Shown here one piece after another: positions 15,501 to 27,500 of a stretch of 64,000 nucleotides of DNA (position 1 is its first letter; every line of letters starts with the position of its first letter). The stretch is taken from NCBI RefSeq assembly GCF_041381155.1, contig NC_091140.1:27444952-27508951 (forward strand). The letters run 5' to 3'. A program made the translations under genes and the position numbers. The notes under the pieces were generated by a model. It saw only the letters and a program-made list of their open reading frames with translations, was not told the DNA's origin and searched no databases. The stretch comes from Argopecten irradians. Taxonomy: Eukaryota > Mollusca > Bivalvia > Pectinida > Pectinidae.

Positions 15501-18500
15501 GACTTGTCACTTCTTTTTCAGTACCGTTTGCATACTGGACTGGTCACTTTGTTACTAGACTGGTCATTCCACTTTTTCAGTACCCTTTTTACTGTGACTG
15601 GTCACTTTGTTACTGGACTGGTCATTTCATTGTCCAGTACCCTTTGTTACTGGACTGGTCACTTTGGTTACTGGAGCTGGTCACTTTGTTAATGGACTGG
15701 TCACTTTGTTACTAGATTGGTCATTTTGTTACTGGACTGGTTACTTTGTTACTGGACTGGTCACTTTCATTTTCAGTTCCGTTTGTTACTAGACTTGTCA
15801 CTTTGTTACTAGACTGGCCACTTTATTACTGTACTTGTCACTTTGTTACTAGACTTGGTCACTTCTTTTTCAGTACCGTTTTGCTACTGGACTGGTCACT
15901 TTGTTACTCAGACTGGTCATTCTCCATTTTCAGTACCCTTTTTACTGGACTGGTCACTTTGTTACTGGACTGGTCATTTCATTGTCAGTACCCTTTGTTA
16001 CTGGACTGGTCACTTGGTTACTGACTGGTCACTTTGTTAAATGGACTGGTCACTTTTGTTACTAAGACTGGTCATTTTTGTTACTGGACTGGTCACTTTG
16101 TTACTGGACTGGTCACTTCATTGTCAGTACTCTTTGTTACAGGTAAGATGTCAACGGAACAGACCAAACTAGATTGGTATCACTACTACATACGAGAGCT
16201 GCCCCTAGTACATCGTCGCACACTCAGACGACTGGTCATCCACATCTTTTACAAGTAAGTCCTCCTTCACCGATATACATTAATACATATGATATTTGAT
16301 TTGAAGAGATTAATAAAGTCTTTCCATACCTAGAAGAAGTGACGACAAAATCACAATCCGAGATGTAATTTATGAACATTGAATCCAAGGCTTACAAAGG
16401 TTGTACATTCATGAATTCCCTCAAGGATTGCATAGGAGAACATAATTATTATGATTTTTATTTGTTTACAGATGGTATATATTTGTTGTTTTGTTGTTGA
16501 TAGATTATCCACAATGAAGTAGTGATGAGAACAAAATGAGTGTGAGGAACATTGCCACTTCCTTTGGATCGACGTTGATGAATGCTGGAAAAATAAACGA
16601 CACTAGCAATACAGCAATACTGACAGTAAGTGTTCTGTCTTTACTTATTTTAGAATATATCTGCCCTTGCAGGTGGGTATCGTGATGTTTCTGTTGTTAG
16701 AGCAAAAATTATGTCATTTTCTCTGAAAAGTAATGACGTTATGCACTCAAACAGATGACGTCACAATCAATACATACCCTCAAGGGCAGATAACACTGTA
16801 TTATGAAAATAATATTTAAACCACCCATAGAAATATTGTCTGTAAAAAAAGTAGAAAATCACAGTTAGTGCTGGTGTTTCAGTTATGTAAAGCCAATTTT
16901 GTTACTTTTTGATTTTCTGGATTATATGAATGTTTGGAAAACATCTCATAATTCTAACTATCATGTTGTGTTATTTTTTATCAATTAGGCTTCTTTATTG
17001 TTTTGCTCAACATAAAGATTTGAGTTGTGTAAAAGTTTGTTACTGTCTCACTCTAACGCAATGTTTATAAAACAGTCTCTCTAATACGATGTTTATAGGA
17101 CAGTCTCTCTAATACAATGTTTATATGACAGTCTCTCTAATACAATAAGATTATAGGGAGATGTCTCTCTAATACAATGTTTATAGGACAGTCTCTCTAA
17201 TACAATGTTTATAGGACAGTCTCTCTAATACAATGTTTATAGGACAGTCATACAATGTTTATAGGACAGTCTCTCTAATACAATGTTTAATAGGACAGTC
17301 TAATATCAATGTTTATAGGACAGTCTCTCTAGTACAAATGTTTATAGTACAGTCTAATACAATGTTTATAGACAGTCTCTCTAATACAATGTTTATATGG
17401 ACAGTCTTCTCAAATACAATGTTTATAGGACAGTCTCTCTAATACAATGTTTATAGGACAGTCTCTCTAGTACAATGTTTAAATGACAGTCTCTCATATA
17501 CAATGGGTATTATAGGACAGTCTCTCTAATACAATGTTTATAGGACAGTCTCTCTAATACTACAGTCTCTAATACAATGTTTATAGGACAGTCTCTCTAA
17601 TACAATGTTTATAGGACAGTCTCTCTCAGTACAATGTTTTATAGACAGTCTAATACAATGTTTATAGGACAGTCTCTCTAATCAATGTTTTATAGGACAG
17701 TATCTCTCTAATACAATGTTTATAGGACAGTCTCTATCTAATACAATGTTTATAGGACAGTCTAATACAATGTTTAATAGGACAGTCTAATACAAATAGG
17801 ACAGTCTAATACAATGTTTATAGGATTCAGTCTCTCTAATACAATGTTTATAGGACAGTCTTTACAATGTTTATAGGACAGTCTCTCTCTAATACAATGT
17901 TTTATTAGGACAGTCTCTCTAATACAATGTTTATAGGACAGTCTCTCTAATACAATGTTTTATAGGACAGTCTCTCTAATACAATGTTTATAGGACAGTC
18001 TCTCTAATACAATGTTTATAGGACAGTCTCTCTAATACAATGTTTATAGACAGTCTCTCTAATAACAATGTTTATAGGACAGTCTCTCTAATACAATGTT
18101 TATAGGACAGTCTCTCTAATTACAATGTTTATAGGACAGTCTCTCTAATACAATGTTTATAGGACAGTCTCTCTAATACAATGTTTATAGGACAGTCCTC
18201 TCTAATACAATGTTTATAGGACAGTCTCTCTAATACAATGTTTATAGGACAGTCTCTCTAATACAATGTTTATAGGACAGTCTCTCTAATACAATGTTTA
18301 TAGGACAGTCTCTCTAATACATGTTTATAGGACAGTCTATCTAATACAATGTTTATAGGACAGTCTCTCTAATACAATGTTTATAGTACAGTCTCTCTAA
18401 TACAATGTTTATAGGACAGTCTCTCTAATACAATGTTTATAGGACAGTCTCTCTAATACAATGTTTATAGGACAGTCTCTCTATACAATGTTAATAGGAC

Positions 18501-21500
18501 AGTCTCTCTCTAATACAATGTTTATAGGACAGTCTCTCTAATACAATGTGTGTTTATAGGACAGTCTCTCTAATCACAATGTTTTATAGGACAGTCTCTA
18601 ATACAATGTTTATAGGACAGTTCTCTCTATACAATGTTTATAGGGTACAGTCTCTCTAATACAATGTTTTATAGGACAGTCTCTCTAATACAATGTTTAT
18701 AGGACAGTCTCTCTAATACAATGTTTATAGGACAAGTCTCTCTAATACAATGTTTATAGGACAGTCTCTCTCTAATACAATGTTTATAGATACATTGTTA
18801 TAGGACTCTCTAATACAATGTTTATAGGACAGTCTCTCCTAATGACAATTGTTTATAGGACAGTCTCTCTAATACAATGTTTATAGGACAGTCTCTCTAA
18901 ATACAATGTTTATAGGACAGTCTCTCTAATACAATGTTTATAGGACAGTCTCTCTAATACAATGTTTATAGGACAGTCTCTCTAATACAATGTTTATAGG
19001 ACAGTCTCTCTAATACAATGTTTATAGGACATCTCTCTAATACAATGTTTATAGGACAGTCTTCTAATACAATGTTTATAGGACAGTCTCTCTAATACAA
19101 TGTTTATAGGACAGTCTCTCTAATACAATGTTTATAGGACAGTCTCTCTAATACAATGTTTATAGGACAGTCTCTCTAATACAATGTTTATAGGACAGTC
19201 TCTCTAATACAATGTTTATAGGACAGTCTCTCTAATACAATGTTTATAGGACAGTCTCTCTAATACAATGTTTATAGTACAGTCTCTCTAATACAATGTT
19301 TTATATGGGGGCTGAGGGAGGACAAAACATTCCGTATGAGATGCGCGTTATAGAAGACATCATCTGTCACCATGAAAAACTGTTTGAGGTATGTAGTAAG
19401 ATGTTATCGACAACTTATATACAATTATTATATGCTGTTAGTAGTTATTTTTTGGTGCCACAGTGGTGGAGTGGTTAAGATGTCCCAACATGTTATCACA
19501 AGCGCTCTGCTGCTGAATTTGAATCCCGTGTAGGGTAGCTGCCATGTACTGACTGCTGGTCAGTGGTTTTTTAGGTCATCTGACCCAAAGGGTCAGGATG
19601 ACCTATAGTCATCATGCACCGTCCGTCGTCGTCCGCTGTGCGCCGTGCGCCGTGCGTAAACTTTTCATTCAAACAACATCTTCTCAATAACCGTAAGGCC
19701 CAAAGTACTCATATTTGGCCTGTAGCATACTGGGATGAAGGGCTATCAAAGTTGTGAAAATAAATGACCTTGACCTACTTTCAAGGTCACAGGGGTCAAA
19801 TCGGCTAAAATCTTGAACGACTTCTTCTAACTAACCGAAAGGTTCAGGGTACTCATATTTGGCCTGTAGCATGCTGGGATGAAGGGCTACAAAGTTGTGA
19901 AAATTAATGACCCTGACGTACTATCAAGGTCACCAGGGGTCAAATAGGCTAAAATCTTTGAACGACTTCTTCTAACTAACCATAAGGTCCAGGGTACTCA
20001 TTTTTGGCCTGTAGCATGCTGGATGAAGGGCTACCAAAGTAGTGAAAAAAAATGACCTTTACGTACTTTCAAGGTCACAGGGGTCAAATAGGCTAAAATC
20101 TTTGAACGACTTCTTCTAACTAACTAACGACCGAGAGTGTCCAGGGTACTCATATTTGGCCTGTAGCATGCTGGGATGAAGGGCTACCAAAGTTGTGAAA
20201 ATAAATGACCTTGACCTACTTTCAAGGTCACAGGGGTCAAATAGGCTAAAATCTTTGAAGGACTTCTTCTAACTAACCGAAAGGTCCAGGGTACTCATAT
20301 TTGGCCTATAGCATGCTTGGATGAAGGGCTACAAAAGTTGTGAAAATTAATGACCTTGACTTACTGTCAAGGTCACCGGGGGTCAAATAGGCTAAAATCT
20401 TTGAACGACTTCTTCTAACTAACCGAAAGGTCCAGGGTACTCATATTTGGCCTGTAGCATGCTGGGATGAAGGGCTACCAAAGCTGTGAAAATGAATGAC
20501 CTTGACCTACTTTCAAGGTCATAGATATAGGAGTCAAATAGACTAAAATCTTTGAATGACTATTTTCTAACTAACCGAAAGGTTCATGGTACTCATAATT
20601 TGCCTGTAGCATGCTGGGATGAAGGGCTACCAAAGTTGTGAAAATGAATGACCTTGACGTATTGTCAAGGTCACAGGGGTCAAATAGGCTAAATTCTTTG
20701 AACGATTTTTGTTAACTAACCCAAAAGTCCAGGATACTCATATTTTGCTGGTGGCATGCTGGGATGAAGGGTTACCATAATTATAAAAATGAATGACCTT
20801 GACCTTCTTTCAAGGTCACAAGGGTCAATTAAGCTAAAATCTTTTAACTACACCTTTTAATTAGCCGAAAGGTCCAGGGTATTCATATTTAGTCAATAGC
20901 ATGCTGAGATAAAGGGCTATCAAAGCAGTGGAAATGAATGACTTTGACCTACTTTCAAGGTCACGAGAGTCAAATATTCCAAAATCTTGAATTTTGAACT
21001 TCTTCTCAAGTTCTACCAGTGTGATTAAGCTGAAACCTGCATGAAAATGATCCTGACATGGTCCCGACTAAGTGTTGTTATATTTTATGTCGATCCAAAA
21101 TCCAAGATGGCTGCCACAGATGATCCAAGATGGCTGCCACAGATGCCATCTTGAAAACACATTTGAACTTCTTCTCAAGTTCTACCAGTGCAATTTAACT
21201 GAAACTTGAAACATGAAATGCGACTGATATGATCTTGTCAAAGTGTTGTTATATCTCTTGTTGATTCCCAGATTGAAGATGGCTATACCATGGACACCAT
21301 ATCTAATTATTTTCCTATACAGCTATTGCCAAGATAGTCAGATGACCGTTAAGGCCCTTGGGCCTCTTGTCTCTGGATATTCCGGCTTTCATCCACCAAA
21401 AAATCTGGTCCTTATATGACCATTTAGTTGTTAATAGGATGTTAGAAAACCAAAAAATCTAAAAACCAAGTCATTTATTATTTTCTTTTTTTATGAATTG

Positions 21501-24500
21501 AAAACTTTTGAAAAATGTTGAAAATAGAAATTGCATAATATATGCAATTTGTGTGCCTCTAGTGCTCTTTGATATTGTTTCTTGGATATACGAGGTCTGC
21601 CCATTTCTTTCCAAGTAAGAAGAAGTTTTAAAACCTTACTTACCATTTGATGTGACAGCACTAGTTAGTCCCATATTTGTCAGGGTTTCACAATTGAATA
21701 TTTTAGTTGGAGAAGACAAAGGAAGATCAGATCAGGAAGGCAGAGCTTCGTCTTAAAGATTTACAAGAACGGGCTAGTAAAAGGGTAAGTACATCGATCA
21801 TCACCATGGTAACATGGGTGGTCTGTTACAGAAGTGACAAACTCTCAGTTAGACAATGATATAGAAGTCACATCAAGTATAACCATTTAATGGAAAAGAC
21901 CTTGAAAACTAATGGATGGATTTTGATCAAGTTTCACACAATGATAGCATATGAGAAAATACAGATTGGGATAGAATTTGGGGTCCAAAGGTCAACTACA
22001 AAAGTCACTTTTGCTAAAAATTGGTCCATTTATGTAAAGAAGGTTGCCACTTTCTTTACCATTCACACAACTAAAAAGGTGAACAATAGAATTTTATAAT
22101 AAATATGTTGTTATGAAAAATAAGGAATAAGAAACACTTTATTTTGTGTAAATAGTTGTTTTTATTTCTTATTCAATATTCATTATAGAAATTTGCCTGG
22201 AAATCAAACAAAACAATCATAAAATTCATACCATATTGAAGATGAAGTCTTACTGATTTCAAAAATGTATACATGTATGACCTTAATGTTAAAGATAATT
22301 TCAATTCATTAAGTAAAAAAAATTATCATTATCATGAACTGCCTGAGGAAATAACAACATCAAACAGTTGTATGTGTTGAATGTATGTTGCCTAGCAACA
22401 ATGTTCGCTGCAGCAGTAAATGTATACATTGTTGCAATACATGTCTGTGGGGTAAAGAGTTAAATTTGATTTTGTTTCCAGATGATAAGTTAAAAAACCA
22501 TGAAAGGATTTTGATCAAACCTCATGCAATGGTAGCATATGAGAAAATACAGCTTGGGATTGAATTTGGGGTCAAAAGGTCAACTGCAAAGGTCACTGTT
22601 ACTAAAAATAGATTGTTTTGAAATTTAAGTTTCCGGATGATAACTTGAGAACACATTTAATGGAATTTGATCAAACTTCATACAATGGTAACATAGGAGA
22701 TTACATAGCTTGGGGTTGAATTTGGGGTCAAAAGGTCAACTACAAAGGTCACTGTTACTAAAAATAGATTGTTTCACAAAATATATAGGTTCCAGATGAT
22801 AACTTAGAAAACATTCTGATCAAGCTTCATGCAATGGTAGCATATGAGAAAATACAGCTTGGGATTGAACTTGGAGTCAAAAGGTCAACTACAAAGGTTA
22901 CAGCTTTCAAAAATAGTTTATTTCACAAATTTTTGTTTCTGAATGATAATTTGAGAACACATCAACAGAATTTGTTCAAACTTCATACAATGATAGCATA
23001 ACTAAACAATAACAACTTGCCATAGTTTAGAAACTGTAATTGACAACAGGGGACATGTGTTGCTTGCAAACCTTACTGTAAGCTTGTTATTATAATATTA
23101 TATTTAAAATCTGTGTATAACAAAGTAATAAAAAAGTAATATTGTTTTCCCTTAGATGTTCGTTTTAACCTTGTATTACTGTACATTGCTTATACATATT
23201 CAATAATATATAAAACAGTATATTTTATTTGCTATAGAATATGTAGACACTATTTCAGACTGCCTTTGTTAGTCCCTGCCTATAGTTTTGTATGCACATG
23301 TATAACCTGTACGTAGAATCTGGTAACATTATAGACAGTTTGTATACCTATTCCTGTATCAGATTCAAAACAAGACGTATCGACAGGTAATTGATCCCTC
23401 TTTATTGTCAGTACTGATGTACTAGTCAAAGCATGATATGATGTCAATTGAAAATAATGTACATTGTATATACCTTTCTTGCTATGAAGCATATATGTAT
23501 ACTGTCAACTCTTATCTCAATGAGAAGTCTGTGATGTTAGGTCTTAAGATATAGGATATTTACTTATTTATATTCCTACTGAAACTGACAGCTGTCTTGG
23601 CGAGCAAATATTATGCATAATGTTATCTGTGCCAACTGTAAAAACAATTTGTAACAAGCAATCAAAGTTCTTAATTATAAAAAGACCTGATATTGGGCCT
23701 CTGACATACTGGGATGAAGGGCTATCAAGTTTGTTCAAATCAATGACCTTGATCTTCATTCAAGGTCACAGGGGTCAAAAATGCTAAAATCTTTAAACGA
23801 CTTCTTCTCAATAACCAGAAGGCCTAGGGTACTGATAATAGGCTTGTAGCATGCTGGAAGGAAGGGCTACCAAGTTTGTTCAAATGAATGACCTTTACCT
23901 TCATTCAAGGTCACAGGGGTCAAATAGGCTAAAATCCTTTAAATGACTTCTTTTCAAAAACCAAAAGGCTCAGGGTACTGATATTGGGTATGTGACCTGC
24001 TGGGATGAAGAGCTGCCAAGTTTGTTCAAATGAATGACCTTGATCTACCAAGTTTGTTCAAATGAATGACCTTGACCTTCATTCAATGTCACAGGGGTCA
24101 AATAGGCTAAAATCTTTAAAGTGAATAGTCGGGCAAAGAAAAACCAGTCTAAATGCGTTCATTGGCCTTCCAAAAGTTCTCACATATTAATACGACGGTA
24201 AAGTTCTGCTTAGTTTCCCAGTTCTGACCATTAAAGAAAAGTTGAAAGCATTGAAAGCGAGGCTGCGTGGAAATGTAACCAAGGACATAGTGAGCCGGGA
24301 GGACGTTTTAGAATTTTCATACTTTAAATTTATTTCTTCGTACGCAGAAAGATTTTGACGAGAGATTTTATTTTTTTCATTTCATAAGAAAGTATACTGG
24401 ATACATTCACACCATTTTTACCGACTTTAGCCATCCTTGCCCGACTGTTCACTTTAAATGACTTCTTCTCAAGAACATCTTCTTTTTAAGAACCGAAAGG

Positions 24501-27500
24501 CTCAAGGTTCTCATACTGGGCCTACAACATGCTGGGATAAAGGGCTACCAAGTTTGTTTCAAATGAATGACTTTGACCTTCATTCAAGGTCACAGGGGTC
24601 AAATAGGCTAAAATCTTTTAATGACTTTTTCTCAAGAACCAAAAGGCCCAGGATACTCATATTTGGCCTGCAGCATGCTGGGATAAAAGGCTACCAAGTT
24701 TGTTCAAATCAATGACCTTGACCTTCATTCAAGGTCACAGGGGTCAAATAGGTTAAAGTCTTTAAATGACTTCTTTTCAAGAACCAAAAGGCTCAGGATA
24801 CTTATATTGGGCCTACAGCATGCTGGGATGAAGGGCTACCAAATTTGTTCAAATGAATGACCTTGACCTTCATTCAAGGTCACAGGGGTCAAATAGGCTA
24901 AAATCTTTAAATGATTTCTTGAGAATAACTAGAAGGCCTAGAGACCTGATATTGGGCCTGTGACCTACTGGGATGAAGAGCTACCAAGTTTGTTCACATG
25001 AATGACCTTGACCTTCATCCAAGGTCACAGGGGTCAAATAGGCTAAAATCTTGAAATTACTTTTTTGTGAATAACTAAGAGGCCTAGAGACCTGATGTAG
25101 GGCCTGTGACATGCTAGGATGAAGGGCTACCATATTTGTTTTAAAAAAATGACCTTGATCTTTATTCAAGATCACAGGGGTCAAAATGGCTAAATATTTA
25201 AATGACTATGTTGTATTGTGCCAATAGTCAGATGACCGTTAAGGCCCATGGGCCTCTTGTTTATTTTGCAATTTTTACTTGCACGAAAAACAGCATTTAA
25301 ACTGGCATAAAGCACCTGTTACATTCATATGGCATTAGCAGAAAGAATCTCAAAACAACACCAGACAACCGTGTAGTTTATATTAACAATAGTAAAATAC
25401 TTGGATATATATTTCTTCTCATTTACAAATTTATTTTTATGTATCATATCATACTCCATCCCGCATGTTCCCATTTGACATATACTACCATTTCTGAAAT
25501 TATTGTGATACAGAAATGTTTAGGAGTTTTATGGGGGCAAACAATTTCTGAATTGGAACAAATATAAAAAAAATGTATAAGCGTTTACCATGGTACCTTC
25601 CAATTGACTTAGCTTCGTTATAGACAGGCTAGGTTTAACTAGGTGTTTCCTTGTGACTCATATGACCTTTATAGACAGGTTTGACTAGGTGTTTCCTTGT
25701 GACTTGGGTGGCCTTTATAGACAGGTTTGACTAGGTGTTTCCTTGTGCCTTGGGTGGCCTTTATAGACAGGTTTGACTAGGTGTTTCCTTGTGCCTTGGG
25801 TGGTTGTTATAGACAGGTTTAACTAGGTGTTTCATTGTGCCTTGGGTGGCCTTTTTAGACAGGTTTGACTAGGTGTTTCCTTGTGCCTTGGGTGGCCTTT
25901 ATAGACAGGTTTGACTAGGTGTTTCCTTGTGCCTTGGGTGGCCTTTATAGACAGGTTTAACTAGGTGTTTTATTGTGCCTTGGATGGCCTTTATAGACAG
26001 GTTTGACTAGGTGTTTCCTTGTGCCTTGGATGGCCTTTATAGAAATGTTTGACTAGGTGTTTCCTTGTGCCTTGGATGGCCTTTATAGACAGGTATGACT
26101 AGGTGTTTCCTTGTGCCTTGGGTTGCCTTTATAGACAGTTTGACTAGGTGTTTCCTTGTGCCTTGGGTGGTCGTTATAGAGAGGTATGAATATGTCTGTT
26201 TGTTTTACGCATGCTGCCTTTTGATTCCCCATTATTGAGAGAATACAGTATCCTTGTGGCCACGAGCCTTGTGTACAGTGGACCCATGATAATCTGGATG
26301 CCGGTATTTTGGAAAACTCACAATTAAGTTGATAGAATTCATAGAACTCAGCAGTCAGGAAAATTCCTAATCTGGACTGTTTTGGCTAGGTATGCAAGTG
26401 TCCAGATTATCTGGGTTCAATGTTATATCAGTATTAAACATTTGCTTAATGACTACTTTACTAATGTGTAATTTAGAACTTGTTTTACGATGACTTTACA
26501 TGTATGTAACTTTTACAGTATAATAGACAGTAAGAAATAGAATAATTTGTATAGGTTACGTACATTTATATCAAACCAAATTGCAGATTTGTGACACATT
26601 GAAACATGGTTTACAAGTGTATTTGAATATAAATTTAAAGATAATTCCATGTATAATAGTAATTCTGTCATTTTTCTACAGCAAAGTTACTATGGTGATC
26701 CCATGATGGTGTCTGTCCATTTCCTCGTCCACAATGGTCAGAGTGAAAGTATCCATGTAAGTGTATTAGATTTTGAATTGTGAAAGTGTCCATGTTAGTA
26801 CATATATTAAATGGTTAACTCTGAACTTTTACAGTTAAAAACAAACTTCCAGATATAGAGTTGGTACCTGGTATACATTTTCATAAAAGTCATACTCCAT
26901 ACTGTACTGGGACCCTACCAGTAGTTGTGAAGAAATAGTATTTGTGATTTGGGAAACATTTAATTGTTTTATCTCATGAAACACATTATTCCACAACAAC
27001 AAAACAACACCATCATGAGGTATTCGTCAGTAGCTCCAGACATTTGGAAATCTAGATGCACAGTAGAATATGCAATACACAATCACAACTACTGATCTGT
27101 CACAACTACTGATCTGTCACGACTACTGATCTGTCACGACTACTGATCTGTCACAACTACTGATCTGTCACGACTACTGATCTGTCACAACTACTGATCT
27201 GTCACAACTACTGATCTGTCACGACTACCGATCTGTCACAACAACTGATCTGTCACGACTACCGATCTGTCACAACTACTGATCTGTCACGACTACCGAT
27301 CTGTCACGACTACCGATCTGTCACAACTACTGATCTGTCACAACTACTGATTTGTCACGACTACTGATCTGTCACAACTACTGATCTGTCACGACTACTG
27401 ATCTGTCACGACTACTGATCTGTCACGACTACTGATCTGTCACGACTACTGATTTGTCACGACTACTGATCTGTCACGACTACTGATCTGCCACGACTAC

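Noticed and set aside
8922..16040. Many overlapping plus-strand open frames with words like TGLVTLLLDWS
   Set aside because: They are translations of the 20-bp array in shifting frames. No unit-independent sequence, start context or conservation supports a gene.
17233..17442. 69-codon frame with repeated MFIGQS
   Set aside because: It is a translation of the 28-bp array.
24458..25184. Open frames in the Helentron-like core
   Set aside because: They are repeat translations. Rep or helicase motifs are absent.
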